64,000 nt of DNA from Olleya sp. Hel_I_94 (GCF_007827365.1 NZ_VISI01000002.1:2609001-2673000), one strand, 5' to 3'; numbered from the stretch's first letter, positions 52,883 to 62,854 are shown. Made by a program: numbers and translations. Notes: generated from the letters alone by a model not told the origin.

Positions 52883-54637
52883 TTATGATTTTAAATCTAA
52901 TTTAAGATTTAATTCCTTTAATTGTGCATCATCAATTGGAGCAGGAGCGTCAATCATGACGTCTCGACCAGAATTGTTTTTAGGGAACGCAATAAAGTCT
53001 CTAATGGTTTCTTGTCCACCTAAAATAGATACTAATCTATCAAGACCAAAAGCTAATCCACCATGTGGAGGTGCGCCATATTCAAAAGCATCCATTAAGA
53101 ATCCAAATTGAGCTTTAGCTTCTGATTCGCTAAATCCTAAATGTTTAAGCATGATTGCTTGTGTTGCTTTGTCGTGTATACGTATAGATCCACCACCAAT
53201 TTCGTTTCCGTTAAGGACTAAATCGTATGCGTTTGCTTTTACGTCTCCTGGGTTAGTGTCTAATAATTCTATTTGACCTGGTTTAGGTGATGTAAATGGA
53301 TGGTGCATAGCGTGGTAATGACCGGTTTCTTCATCCAACTCTAATAATGGGAAATCAATAACCCATAATGGAGCAAATACTTTAGGGTCACGTAGCCCTA
53401 AACGTGTTGCTAATTCCATACGTAACGCACTTAATTGTGCACGTACTTTATTGGTGTCTCCAGAAAGCACACAAACTAAATCGCCTGCTTTTGCACCTGT
53501 TTTTTCTGCCCATTTAGCTAAATCGTCTTGGTCAAAAAACTTGTCTACAGAAGATTTAAATGTTCCGTCGTCATTACAACGTGAGTAAACCATACCCAAA
53601 GCACCAACTTGTGGACGTTTTACCCAATCAATTAATTTATCAATTTCTTTTCTTGTGTATTCGTTTCCGCCAGGAACAGCAATACCAACGACTAACTCGG
53701 CATCATTAAAGACTCCAAAGTCTTTATGTTGTGCAACGTCATTAAGTTCTCCAAACTCCATTCCAAATCTAATGTCTGGTTTGTCATTTCCGTATAAACG
53801 CATCGCGTCATCATAAAGCATACGTGGGAATTTGTCCACCTCGACACCATTTACTTCTTTAAGTAAGTGACGGGTTAAGTTTTCAAATACGTTTAAAATA
53901 TCTTCTTGCTCTACAAACGCCATTTCGCAGTCAATTTGCGTAAATTCTGGTTGTCTGTCTGCACGTAAATCTTCGTCTCTAAAACATTTTACAATTTGGA
54001 AATATTTGTCCATTCCTCCAACCATAAGCAATTGCTTAAAGGTTTGTGGTGATTGTGGTAATGCGTAAAATTCACCTTCATTCATTCTAGAAGGTACTAC
54101 AAAATCTCTAGCGCCTTCAGGCGTAGACTTGATTAAGTATGGTGTTTCAACTTCAATAAAACCATTACCTGACAAAAAGTTTCTAACCTCTTGCGTTACT
54201 TTAGCTCTAAAAATCAAGTTGTTTTTTACTGGATTACGTCTAATATCAAGGTAACGGTATTTCATTCTGATATCTTCACCACCATCCGTTTTATCTTCGA
54301 TAGTAAAAGGAGGAAGTAAAGATTCGTTTAGAATGTTTAATTCCGAAACTAAAATCTCGATATCTCCAGTTGGGATATTAGGGTTTTTAGAAGCACGCTC
54401 AATGACAGTTCCTTTAACTTGTATAACAAATTCGCGACCAAGCTTTTGTGCTTGATCCATCATTGCTTTTGGTGTGCGTTCCTCATCAAAAATAAGTTGC
54501 GTTATTCCGTAGCGATCACGTAGATCTACCCACATCATGAACCCTTTATCTCTTGATTTTTGTACCCAACCTGAAAGGGTAACTTCTGTATTTATATGTG
54601 ATGCAGTTAACTCACCACAGTTATGACTTCTGTACAT
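52883..54637 (-). CDS. aspS: Aspartyl-tRNA synthetase
   Basis: 584 residues, bacterial type. The N-terminal OB-fold anticodon domain runs [44 protein letters not shown]. Class II motif 1 is in FIEVETPYL, motif 2 in [28 protein letters not shown], and motif 3 in [15 protein letters not shown], with the bacterial GAD insertion between them (about residues 280-420). The flipping and aspartate site [10 protein letters not shown] is present. Single gene between the RND efflux operon (its terminator at 54663) and the CLC gene. Confidence 0.97.
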   Translation of the reverse strand: MYRSHNCGELTASHINTEVTLSGWVQKSRDKGFMMWVDLRDRYGITQLIFDEERTPKAMMDQAQKLGREFVIQVKGTVIERASKNPNIPTGDIEILVSELNILNESLLPPFTIEDKTDGGEDIRMKYRYLDIRRNPVKNNLIFRAKVTQEVRNFLSGNGFIEVETPYLIKSTPEGARDFVVPSRMNEGEFYALPQSPQTFKQLLMVGGMDKYFQIVKCFRDEDLRADRQPEFTQIDCEMAFVEQEDILNVFENLTRHLLKEVNGVEVDKFPRMLYDDAMRLYGNDKPDIRFGMEFGELNDVAQHKDFGVFNDAELVVGIAVPGGNEYTRKEIDKLIDWVKRPQVGALGMVYSRCNDDGTFKSSVDKFFDQDDLAKWAEKTGAKAGDLVCVLSGDTNKVRAQLSALRMELATRLGLRDPKVFAPLWVIDFPLLELDEETGHYHAMHHPFTSPKPGQIELLDTNPGDVKANAYDLVLNGNEIGGGSIRIHDKATQAIMLKHLGFSESEAKAQFGFLMDAFEYGAPPHGGLAFGLDRLVSILGGQETIRDFIAFPKNNSGRDVMIDAPAPIDDAQLKELNLKLDLKS

Positions 54638-54662
54638 AATAGTTTATTAGAAATGCAAAAGT

Positions 54663-54694
54663 AAAAAATCCGAAGTAAAGACTTCGGATTTTTT
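54663..54694 (-). terminator. Intrinsic terminator of the efflux operon
   Basis: A perfect 14-bp stem, AAAAAATCCGAAGT / ACTTCGGATTTTTT with loop AAAG, 37 bp after the RND pump stop. Confidence 0.92.
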
Positions 54695-54731
54695 GTTTAA
54701 ATCATTTAAATGTATGTACTAAACTGAAAAT

Positions 54732-57700
54732 TTACTCTTCAATTGCAGTTTCTAATGTAATATTGTCTTCGTTTTTGTTTGAAGAAAATTTATCTCTTAT
54801 CCACATTTTTAATTTAATTGATAAGAAAAATAATATTGGAACAACTATTAATGTTAGGAAGGTTGCGATTAATAAACCGTAAATAACCGTCCATGCTAGT
54901 GGTCCCCAAAATACTACGTTATCTCCTCCCATGTAAATGTTAGGATTAAGATCTGCGAATAGTGTAAAGAAGTTAATGTTTAGTCCAATTGCTAAAGGAA
55001 TTAATCCAAAAATGGTAGTGATTGCTGTTAGTAATACTGGTCTTAAACGTGCTTTTCCTGCATTTACAATACTTTCAAATAGGTCTTCATTTGTAAGGTA
55101 CTCATCTTCATCTAAATCTAATTTTGCTTTCTTTCTATCAATTAGAAGTTGGGCATAATCTAATAATACCACACCATTATTTACAACAATTCCGGCAAGC
55201 GATATAATACCAACCATAGTCATCATAATAACGAAAGAACTTCCTGAAATTACAATACCTCCAAATACACCAATAAAACTAAGGAAAATAGCAATCATGA
55301 TTATTGTTGGTTTTGAAACCGAATTAAATTGGAATATTAAGATAAAAAAGATTAATCCAAGTCCAGTAAAAAAGGCGCCAACTAAAAATAGCATTTGCTT
55401 GTTTTGTTCTTCAATTTGACCTGTGTAATCTATTTTGATGCCTTTAGGTAAGTTTTCAAAACTTTTCATTTCGTTTTGAATTTGACTTACAATAGCAGCC
55501 GCATCTGTAAAACCTGGTGATAATGCAGAATAAACAGTTACAACACGTCTGGTGTCTTTGTGTTTAATAGCACTAAAACCTGAGTTGTTCTCGTATTTAA
55601 TTACAGCAGAAACTGGTACGCTTTTTATTTGGCCAGTGTTGTCTCTAAACGTTATGTTTTGATTAAATAAAGCACTTTTGTTGTATCTGTTTTCTTTATT
55701 AAAACGAACATAAATATCGTAATCGTCACCATCTTCTTTATAAACACCTGCTTTAGATCCAAAAACTGAGCTACGTAATTGCTGTCCAACTTGCGCTGCA
55801 CTGATGCCTAGTTCTCCTGCTTTTTCTCTGTCTATAGTTACACGCATTGTAGGTTTGGCTTTGTTTACATCAATCTTAAGCTCGTCAATACCTTGAATGT
55901 TTTTGGTGTTAATAAACTCACGCATTGTTTCTGCTGTAGCAATAAGTTCATCATAATCTTCACCTTCAATTTCAATATTTATAGGCGCTCCTGCAGGAGG
56001 ACCATTAGCATCTTTTTCTACCGAAATCAATACTCCTGGAAAAATACCTACTAATGCTGTTTGTACTTTTTGTCGTAAAACCTCACTGTCTTCGCCACGT
56101 CTAAATTTGTACTCACGCATAGAAGCGGTAATTTTAGCTTTGTGTGGCATTTCTGCAGCAGATCCACCATCGGTTTGAGGGTTTCCTGCACCTTCACCAA
56201 CTTGAGATACTGTGCTTTCTACTAAATAATTGTAGCCATCATCCATGTAATGGTCATCATTTAATACAGTAAATACACGTTGTTCTATCTCTTTGGTAAT
56301 CGCATTTGTTTTTTCGATAGCAGTACCTTCAGGATATTCTATATAAACAATAATCTGATTTGGTTTGTTATCTGGAAAAAATTCTACTTTAGTTCGTTTA
56401 GCACCTAAAGACATACCAAATGCCACAAATGAGGCAATAAGTAGTAAAAAGATACCAATACTTAGTAGATATGGTTTTCTTCCTGATAATGCAGCACGTA
56501 ATTTACGCTCGTACCAGTTTTCTAAATTAACTAAAGCTTTGTTTTGGAAACTGTTTGCCCATTTTCTGATAAAGAATCGGTAAGCCCAAAGCATAACAGC
56601 TGTAAAAATCATTACTGTACCTAAACCTCTGTATGCTCCTCCAAAAATTAATATTAATATTCCGATGATAGCTATAATAGAGGATGTTTTAATGATTTGC
56701 TTTAGTGGCATATCTTTATCTTCAATAGTCATGTATTTTGATACTAAAACCGAATTGAAAAATATGGCAACAAATAAAGAGGATCCTAAAACTACAGATA
56801 ATGTTATAGGTAAAATTTTCATGAATTCTCCCATAATTCCTGGCCATAATCCTAAAGGAATAAAGGCTGCAACAGTTGTAGCTGTTGATATGATAATAGG
56901 AAAAGCAATTTCGCCAATACCTTTTTTAGCAGCTTCAATTCTGCTCATCCCTTCGTCCTCCATTAAACGGTATACGTTTTCAACAACAACAATTCCGTTA
57001 TCCACTAGCATACCAAGTCCCATAATAAGACCAAAAAGTACCATGGTATTTAAACTTTGACCTAATAATTGTAATATCATTAGCGACATAAACATGGACA
57101 TTGGTATTGCAAAACCAACAAATAATGCGTTTTTAAATCCTAAAAAGAACATTAAAACCGTAACAACTAGTATTACTCCAAAGATGATATTATTTACTAA
57201 ATCGTCTACTTGACCAATGGTTTGTGAAGATTGATCGTTTACTACAGTAACAGTTAAATCAGGAGGAAATACATTGTCTATTGCATCTGCAACAATAACC
57301 TGAATTTGCTCTGCAGCAGCAACCATGTTTTTACCAGCACGTTTTTTAACGTCTAGCATGACTACAGGATGACCATACTCTCTAGCAAATGTTGTTTTAT
57401 CTTCTTCTTTAAAAGATACGGTTGCTAAATCTTTAAGGTATATTGAGTTTCCATTTTCTGCTTTTACAACAAAGTTTTCAAGCTCAGCTGGTGTTTCAAT
57501 TTCACCTAGAACTCTAATAGTACGACGCTGTCCACTTGCTTTTAAGTTACCAGCAGACATCGTTAAGTTCCCATTATTAATAGCGCCAATAATATCGTTA
57601 AAAGTAACTTGTGCAGCCATCATTTTATAAATGTCTACAGCGACTTCAACTTCTTTTTCTTGAGCACCACGAATGTCCGCTTTTTTAATTTCTTGCAGAT

Positions 57701-58244
57701 TTTCTATTTCATCTTGAAGATACTCAGCATATTCTTTTAGTTTTTGAATAGGGTAATCTCCAGAGATATTAATGTTTAAGATTGGCATTTCTTCTGAAAG
57801 GCTTAACTCAAACACATCTGGTTCTACTTTTGCTCCATTAAAGGTAGGCCAATCTTCGCCAGAAGTTTCTGTGTCAATTTCATCTTTTACTTTTTGTTTG
57901 GCCTGATCTACGGTTATACCATCATCAAACTCGACTATTAATATCGAGTAGTCTTCTTGCGATGTTGAGGTGATTTCTACAACATTACTAACCGTTTTTA
58001 ATTTGTCTTCTAAAGGATCTGAAATTAATTTTTCAATATCCTCTGCAGTGTTTCCTGGGTAAATAGAACTTACATATATTTTAGTTTCGTTTACTTCCGG
58101 AAAGTTTTCTCTTGGCATGTCAAAAAACGCAGATATCCCTAAGTAAAAAATTACTGCAATTAGGACATACATCGTGGTTTTGTTATTTATTGCCCACGAT
58201 GATAAACCAAATTCTTTATCGACTTGTTTTTTCTTTTTAGTCAT
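54732..58244 (-). CDS. RND efflux pump, inner-membrane permease (AcrB/MexB-like)
   Basis: 1170 residues, longer than the usual 1040. The RND repeat structure is clear: TM1 after the N-terminal cytosolic tail, periplasmic porter loops, and the TM4 proton-relay motif GLGMLVDNGIVVVENVYR. The second half has IISLAGIVVNNGVVLLDYAQ and RLRPVLLTAITTIFGLIP. The excess length is partly an insertion at about residues 503-570, with two extra hydrophobic segments (TSSIIAIIGILILIFGGAYRG and GTVMIFTAVMLWAYRFF), between TM6 and the second half. It drives export of drugs, detergents or bile-like compounds with the proton motive force. Last gene of tetR-tolC-adaptor-pump. Confidence 0.94.
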   Translation of the reverse strand: MTKKKKQVDKEFGLSSWAINNKTTMYVLIAVIFYLGISAFFDMPRENFPEVNETKIYVSSIYPGNTAEDIEKLISDPLEDKLKTVSNVVEITSTSQEDYSILIVEFDDGITVDQAKQKVKDEIDTETSGEDWPTFNGAKVEPDVFELSLSEEMPILNINISGDYPIQKLKEYAEYLQDEIENLQEIKKADIRGAQEKEVEVAVDIYKMMAAQVTFNDIIGAINNGNLTMSAGNLKASGQRRTIRVLGEIETPAELENFVVKAENGNSIYLKDLATVSFKEEDKTTFAREYGHPVVMLDVKKRAGKNMVAAAEQIQVIVADAIDNVFPPDLTVTVVNDQSSQTIGQVDDLVNNIIFGVILVVTVLMFFLGFKNALFVGFAIPMSMFMSLMILQLLGQSLNTMVLFGLIMGLGMLVDNGIVVVENVYRLMEDEGMSRIEAAKKGIGEIAFPIIISTATTVAAFIPLGLWPGIMGEFMKILPITLSVVLGSSLFVAIFFNSVLVSKYMTIEDKDMPLKQIIKTSSIIAIIGILILIFGGAYRGLGTVMIFTAVMLWAYRFFIRKWANSFQNKALVNLENWYERKLRAALSGRKPYLLSIGIFLLLIASFVAFGMSLGAKRTKVEFFPDNKPNQIIVYIEYPEGTAIEKTNAITKEIEQRVFTVLNDDHYMDDGYNYLVESTVSQVGEGAGNPQTDGGSAAEMPHKAKITASMREYKFRRGEDSEVLRQKVQTALVGIFPGVLISVEKDANGPPAGAPINIEIEGEDYDELIATAETMREFINTKNIQGIDELKIDVNKAKPTMRVTIDREKAGELGISAAQVGQQLRSSVFGSKAGVYKEDGDDYDIYVRFNKENRYNKSALFNQNITFRDNTGQIKSVPVSAVIKYENNSGFSAIKHKDTRRVVTVYSALSPGFTDAAAIVSQIQNEMKSFENLPKGIKIDYTGQIEEQNKQMLFLVGAFFTGLGLIFFILIFQFNSVSKPTIIMIAIFLSFIGVFGGIVISGSSFVIMMTMVGIISLAGIVVNNGVVLLDYAQLLIDRKKAKLDLDEDEYLTNEDLFESIVNAGKARLRPVLLTAITTIFGLIPLAIGLNINFFTLFADLNPNIYMGGDNVVFWGPLAWTVIYGLLIATFLTLIVVPILFFLSIKLKMWIRDKFSSNKNEDNITLETAIEE

Positions 58245-58256
58245 TATTTAGTTGGT

Positions 58257-59426
58257 TTAGTATTTAATTACTTTAACAGTTTGTCCATCCTTTACACTAC
58301 GTGCACCTTCTTGGATTAACTCGGCTCCATTTGTAATACCTTCTAAAACCTCGATCACATCACCTTGTGTTTTTCCGGTTTTTATAATTACCTTACTTAC
58401 GGTTCCTTGATTATTATCCTTTTTGTCTTTAACGATGTAAACATATTGTTCTCCTTCTGCATTTTCAGATATAATACTTTGTGGTACTAAAATAGCTTTA
58501 GGGTTAGTGTAATCATTTATTTTAAGCTTTGCAGTTAAGTTAGGTTTGATAGTTTTGTCTTTGTTTGGTACAGCAACTTCAATTTTAAATGTACGGTTAG
58601 CTACGTTAATAACATCACCTGCTTGACGGACTTTAGTGTCAATGGATGTTCCTAAAACTGGAAATTGAACAGTAACATTTTTTCCTTGTACTACAGTAGG
58701 AATATAGCTTTCTGGAACATCTGTCTCTATATACATATCGTCTAGGTTTACAATTTGCATTAAAGGTGTTTGACCTGCTCCAACAACACTTCCTTTTTCT
58801 GTAATTACGTCATCAATAGTTCCTGAAAACGGAGCTCTAACAATGGTTTTACTAAGTTGTTTTTGTAATTGGTTTATAGCTTCTTCTTGTGCTTCGTAGG
58901 ATGATTTAGCTTGTAGATATTGGATTTCGCTACCAATTTTTTGATTCCATAATTTTTGTTGACGCTCAAAAGTTGTTTTAGCTAATGAAGATTGTATTTT
59001 AAGTTGCGCTAATTGTTGGCTTAATCCACCATCATCAATTTTTGCTAAAGTTTGTCCTTTTGACACACGTTGACCTTCTGTAACATAAACGTTTGTTAAA
59101 ATCCCACTATACTCTGGTGTTATAATTAGTAAGTTTTTAGTTGTTACGTTACCTTGAAGTTCCAATACGTGATCAAAAACTTCTTCTTTTGCAAGGATAG
59201 TAGTAATTAAAGGAATGTTTTGAGTGGTATCTAAAGTTTTAATTCTTTCGTCTAATAATTTTATTTTAGAATTAATATCTTCTTGTTCAGATACTAATTC
59301 TGCACGTTTAGTACGTATGTCTTCTAAATTATTTTTTTCTAGAATTTTTTCTACTGAGTTTTTTTTGTCTCCTCCACATGAGGCTAGTAAAACAGCTATA
59401 AAAGAAAGCGTTAATATATGTTTCAT
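58257..59426 (-). CDS. RND efflux periplasmic adaptor (membrane fusion) lipoprotein
   Basis: 389 residues. The signal peptide ends in the lipobox AVLLASC (Cys at residue 17). A coiled-coil hairpin follows (NLEDIRTKRAELVSEQEDINSKIKLLDERI and QLAQLKIQSSLAKTTFERQQ). The lipoyl halves are VYVTEGQRVSKGQTLAKIDDGG and TIVRAPFSGTIDDVITEKGSVVGAGQTPLMQIV; the beta-barrel and membrane-proximal parts end at VKDGQTVKVIKY. It bridges the inner-membrane pump and the TolC-like channel. It is 12 bp before the pump and 25 bp after tolC. Confidence 0.93.
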   Translation of the reverse strand: MKHILTLSFIAVLLASCGGDKKNSVEKILEKNNLEDIRTKRAELVSEQEDINSKIKLLDERIKTLDTTQNIPLITTILAKEEVFDHVLELQGNVTTKNLLIITPEYSGILTNVYVTEGQRVSKGQTLAKIDDGGLSQQLAQLKIQSSLAKTTFERQQKLWNQKIGSEIQYLQAKSSYEAQEEAINQLQKQLSKTIVRAPFSGTIDDVITEKGSVVGAGQTPLMQIVNLDDMYIETDVPESYIPTVVQGKNVTVQFPVLGTSIDTKVRQAGDVINVANRTFKIEVAVPNKDKTIKPNLTAKLKINDYTNPKAILVPQSIISENAEGEQYVYIVKDKKDNNQGTVSKVIIKTGKTQGDVIEVLEGITNGAELIQEGARSVKDGQTVKVIKY

Positions 59427-59451
59427 AATTAATATTTTGTAGGATTGATGA

Positions 59452-60759
59452 TTAGTTAGTTGTGTTTAGTAAAGTTTCTAGTTCTGCTTTTTTAGTAATT
59501 ACATCTAGCATGGTTTGAAGTAACTCTTGTTGTGCAGTATATAATTGCGTTTGCGCTTGTCTAAGTTCAAAACTAGAACCAATTCCTTCAAAAAATTTGG
59601 TTTGATTTTTAGTTTCAATACGCTCTGCAAGTATTAAATTTTCTTTTTTGTTTTGATAATCTTCGATAGCAAATTGGTAATCGCTTTTTGCAGATTGAAT
59701 TTGAAGATTAAGCATTTGCTCAGTTTCGGTAAGATTTATTTCAGCTTTTTCTAAATTTATTTTGGCACGTTGTGTCGCTGCATTACGCATACCAGAGCTA
59801 AATATTGGTACATTTAAACTTACTCCAAATATGGAAGATCCAAACCATTTTTCGTTAGTGTCTGTAAAGTTAAATGACTCTCTGTTACCTGTGTAACCTC
59901 CATTTATAAATGCACTTAAACTTGGTAATGCTTTACTTTTTTCTAATTTAACTAATAATTCTTTTGTTGTTTTATCATTTTCTGCAATTTTATAATCAAT
60001 GTTATTTTCTACATTGTTTTCAGAATCTAAAAGTTGAATGGTTATGTTTTGAAGCGCAAGTGTGTCCAAATTTTCAGTTAAAACGATGTTGTCATTAATA
60101 GGCTTTCCTATGGTTAAATTTAACATCTGATAGGCTAAGTCTTTTAATCTTGTAGTGTTATTTAAGGTGCTTTTTACACTTGATAATGTTATTTTTAGTT
60201 GCTCGACACTTTCTTCTTCTTCTAAACCGTTTTCAAAAATCTTGGTTATATCGTTTAGGTTTTTTTCTAAAACAGTTATGTTTTTTTCCAGAATTGCAAC
60301 GCTTTCTTCTGCAAGTAAAACATTACCATATGCATTAATAACAGCTTTTCTTACTTCTAAATCTGTTTTTGTTTTTGCGTTTTTAGAAATTTCTAAATAC
60401 ACTTTAGCAGACTGTAATCCTACTAAATAAGAGCCATCAAATAATAATTGACTTAGGGTAGCAGTACCAGTTAGTGTATGCTGTGATCCAACTTGTATAA
60501 TTTGATCACCAAAAACAAATACATTACGTTTTAATGCGTTTTGGTAATCAACGGTTGCATTAAGTTGAGGTAAACCTGTAGCAGTAGTTTCCCATTTTTG
60601 TTTGATTGCAGCCTCAATGTCTAACGCTGCATTTTTTGATGACCTGTTATTTTCTAAAGCATAATTAATAGCTTCTTGTAAAGAAAACTCGGTTGGAGTT
60701 TCTTGAGAATAAACGATAGATGTTAGTGCTAAACTAAATGCTAATATTAGTTTTCTCAT
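59452..60759 (-). CDS. TolC family outer-membrane efflux channel
   Basis: 435 residues with a signal peptide (MRKLILAFSLALTSIVYSQ). Two homologous long-helix halves follow, typical of TolC: EFSLQEAINYALENNRSSKNAALDIEAAIKQKWETTATGLPQLNATVDYQNA near the start, and the second repeat beginning TTKELLVKLEKSKALPSLSAFINGGYTG, with a C-terminal GIGSSFELRQAQTQLYTAQQELLQ. It forms the outer-membrane exit duct of the pump. The start overlaps the tetR stop by one base. Confidence 0.94.
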   Translation of the reverse strand: MRKLILAFSLALTSIVYSQETPTEFSLQEAINYALENNRSSKNAALDIEAAIKQKWETTATGLPQLNATVDYQNALKRNVFVFGDQIIQVGSQHTLTGTATLSQLLFDGSYLVGLQSAKVYLEISKNAKTKTDLEVRKAVINAYGNVLLAEESVAILEKNITVLEKNLNDITKIFENGLEEEESVEQLKITLSSVKSTLNNTTRLKDLAYQMLNLTIGKPINDNIVLTENLDTLALQNITIQLLDSENNVENNIDYKIAENDKTTKELLVKLEKSKALPSLSAFINGGYTGNRESFNFTDTNEKWFGSSIFGVSLNVPIFSSGMRNAATQRAKINLEKAEINLTETEQMLNLQIQSAKSDYQFAIEDYQNKKENLILAERIETKNQTKFFEGIGSSFELRQAQTQLYTAQQELLQTMLDVITKKAELETLLNTTN

Positions 60760-61367
60760 TAGTTAAGGGTGGTTTTGTTAATAAATTTATTAAGTGTAAG
60801 TAGTCCGTTATCTGTACAAATGGCTCTAAGGTGATATTCCAAATAGCTTTCCATTAAATATTCCATAGTAAATAGTTTGGTAGGAAAAATGTTCTCGTCT
60901 TTAATTCCAGACATACCGTTAAAATACATTCTTGAAATAAAATCGACATCAATGTTTTTTCTAAACAAACCTGTTTGTACACCTTTTTCCATACTTTGTT
61001 TTACCGACACGTACATTTTTTCAAATTGTTTAAGGTGTAAAGCGCTGTATATCTGAGGGTAGTATTTTTTTAATTGATATTGAGGTGATGCTTTTTCGTT
61101 TTTTAAAAAGGTCATTACAAACATTTTAATGTCGTATAGTTCCTCAATAGGATTAAGTGATTTGTTTGAAATGCAATCAATGCCATCACAAATGTTTTCA
61201 AACATATGCGATGTAGTCGCTTCTACTAATTTTGTTTTATTAGCAAAATGCTGGTAAATTGTTTTTTTAGAAATACCTAAAGCACTAGCAATGTCATCCA
61301 TTGTAACGCTTTTAAAACCAAGTGATAAAAACAACTCGGCAGATTTATGTATAATTTTGTCTCTCAT
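60759..61367 (-). CDS. TetR family transcriptional regulator of the efflux operon
   Basis: 202 residues from the ATG at 61367 (MRDKIIHKSAELFLSLGF); an ATG 13 codons earlier lies inside the promoter. The N-terminal TetR helix-turn-helix is VTMDDIASALGISKKTIYQHFANKTKLVEA (about residues 22-51). The C-terminal ligand-binding domain is helical and not specific in sequence. It is the first gene of the operon and overlaps tolC by one base. A perfect 9-bp inverted repeat lies across the promoter (61390-61417), so autorepression of the whole operon, relieved by a pump substrate, is the likely mode. Confidence 0.93.
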   Translation of the reverse strand: MRDKIIHKSAELFLSLGFKSVTMDDIASALGISKKTIYQHFANKTKLVEATTSHMFENICDGIDCISNKSLNPIEELYDIKMFVMTFLKNEKASPQYQLKKYYPQIYSALHLKQFEKMYVSVKQSMEKGVQTGLFRKNIDVDFISRMYFNGMSGIKDENIFPTKLFTMEYLMESYLEYHLRAICTDNGLLTLNKFINKTTLN

Positions 61368-61376
61368 AATTTCGTG

Positions 61377-61417
61377 CAAATGTACAATAGGAAACTTTAA
61401 AAACAATAAAAGTTTCC
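61377..61417 (-). promoter_or_regulatory. Promoter and TetR operator of the efflux operon
   Basis: On the minus strand, TTG at 61406-61404, a 19-bp spacer and TACATTTG at 61384-61377 form a full consensus promoter 10 bp before the tetR start. GGAAACTTT (61390-61398) and AAAGTTTCC (61409-61417) form a perfect inverted repeat with a 10-bp centre, covering the -33 element and spacer. Confidence 0.7.
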
Positions 61418-61463
61418 AAAGTTTTAATTATTATTTAACATTGGACTTTTGCTAGACAATAGT

Positions 61464-61490
61464 TTGTTAGCAGTATTTGCTTTATTTTTG
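61464..61490 (+). promoter_or_regulatory. Candidate promoter of the prenyl synthase gene
   Basis: TTG at 61464-61466, 16-bp spacer, TATTTTTG at 61483-61490. The start codon is only 4 bp further on, so the mRNA would be leaderless or nearly so if this promoter is used. Confidence 0.4.
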
Positions 61491-61494
61491 CAGG

Positions 61495-62469
61495 ATGCAA
61501 AACATTTTATTTTATCAGTCTGCATTTACAGACTATTTAAAAGACTATTCGTCACCAAAACAACCAGAAAACTTATATAGTCCAATACACTATATACTGC
61601 AATTAGGTGGTAAACGTTTAAGACCTGTGTTAACATTAATGACAGCAGAAATTTTTGGAATAGATTATCAAAAGGCATTAGATGCAGCATTAAGTGTAGA
61701 GGTGTTTCATAATTTTTCGTTAGTACATGATGACATTATGGACGATGCGCCTTTGCGACGAGGTCAACAAACAGTGCATGAAAAATGGGACCTTAACACT
61801 GGTATTTTATCTGGAGATGCCATGTTAATCATGGCTTATCAGTTATTTGAAAACTATAAACCAACAACATTTCAGGCGTTAGCAAGACTGTTTAGTAAAA
61901 CCGCTTTAGAGGTTTGTGAAGGTCAGCAATATGATGTTGATTTTGAAACCAGAGACGATGTTACTATACCTGAGTACTTAAAAATGATTGAGTATAAAAC
62001 AGCTGTTTTGGTTGGTGCAGCCATGAAAATGGGAGCGATAGTTGCCGAAACGTCGGAAGAGAATCAGAATAATATCTACCAATTTGGAAGATTATTAGGA
62101 ATTGCTTTTCAATTACAAGACGATTATTTAGATGCATTTGGTGATCCAGAAACATTTGGTAAACAAGTTGGTGGAGATATTATTGAAAACAAAAAGACCT
62201 ATTTATACTTAAAGGCTTTAGAGTTTTTAAACAAAAAGGATAAAGTAAAATTAGAACAATTATTTTCTGTGCAATTAGATGATAATTCTGAAAAAATTGA
62301 AACTGTAAAACAATATTTTATAGATTCTAAATCTGCTGAAGCAACTCAAGAAGCTATAAAAAGTTACACTAAAAAAGCATTTGATGTGTTAGATGTTTTA
62401 ACAATCTCTGAGGATAAAAAAGAATTGCTTCGCGAGTTTGGAATGGGACTAATGACTAGAACGGTTTAA
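61495..62469 (+). CDS. Polyprenyl synthetase family protein (trans-isoprenyl diphosphate synthase)
   Basis: 324 residues from the ATG at 61495 (MQNILFYQSAFTDYL). It joins isopentenyl diphosphate units to an allylic diphosphate. The first Asp-rich motif is LVHDDIMDDAPLRRG (short DDxxD form, as in geranylgeranyl and long-chain synthases rather than the DDxxxxD of bacterial farnesyl synthases), and the second is LQDDYLDAFG. LGGKRLRPVLTLM binds isopentenyl diphosphate. Chain length is not decided from sequence; quinone side chain synthesis is likely in this group. The next gene follows by 9 bp. Confidence 0.92.
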   Translation: MQNILFYQSAFTDYLKDYSSPKQPENLYSPIHYILQLGGKRLRPVLTLMTAEIFGIDYQKALDAALSVEVFHNFSLVHDDIMDDAPLRRGQQTVHEKWDLNTGILSGDAMLIMAYQLFENYKPTTFQALARLFSKTALEVCEGQQYDVDFETRDDVTIPEYLKMIEYKTAVLVGAAMKMGAIVAETSEENQNNIYQFGRLLGIAFQLQDDYLDAFGDPETFGKQVGGDIIENKKTYLYLKALEFLNKKDKVKLEQLFSVQLDDNSEKIETVKQYFIDSKSAEATQEAIKSYTKKAFDVLDVLTISEDKKELLREFGMGLMTRTV

Positions 62470-62478
62470 AACAAGTAC

Positions 62479-62829
62479 ATGACTTTACCTGCAACTTTTG
62501 AAGATTTAATTGTTGAAGCAAATAACTTACAACTTTATAAAAAGTTAGTGTTGCAACTTAATAAGGATTTTTTGTACGCAAATATTGATTTGGATTTTGA
62601 TGAAGGCATCCTGCCAACAAGTTTAAAGCTAATATTACATGAAACAGTATATAAGCTGATTCAAGAAAAATTTGCCGAATATTTAAATCTACTTTATATT
62701 ATTGACGTATCAGAAGACGCTATCAAAAAATTAGATGGTAGTGATACATTGCAATTGTCGGAGGAGGTTACTTTTTTAATCTTAAAAAGAGAATGGCAAA
62801 AAGTATGGTTTAGACATAAATATTCATAA
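62479..62829 (+). CDS. Conserved hypothetical protein (116 aa)
   Basis: 116 residues, soluble, mixed helical, acidic in the middle (NIDLDFDEGILPTSLKL) and basic at the end (KREWQKVWFRHKYS). It starts 9 bp after the prenyl synthase, so it is probably co-transcribed. Similar proteins of this length are seen in Flavobacteriaceae, but I know of no function. The C-terminal codons and stop lie inside a 13-bp inverted repeat (62800-62847). Confidence 0.82.
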   Translation: MTLPATFEDLIVEANNLQLYKKLVLQLNKDFLYANIDLDFDEGILPTSLKLILHETVYKLIQEKFAEYLNLLYIIDVSEDAIKKLDGSDTLQLSEEVTFLILKREWQKVWFRHKYS

Positions 62830-62847
62830 AAGTTTAAACCATACTTT
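62800..62847. terminator. Inverted repeat spanning the end of the 116-residue gene
   Basis: AAAGTATGGTTTA at 62800-62812 and its perfect 13-bp complement at 62835-62847, with a 22-nt loop that contains the stop codon. It sits 7 bp before the end of the convergent cytochrome gene. It is an unusual terminator or an mRNA 3'-end stabiliser; the U run is short. Confidence 0.5.
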
Positions 62848-62854
62848 AATGTGT

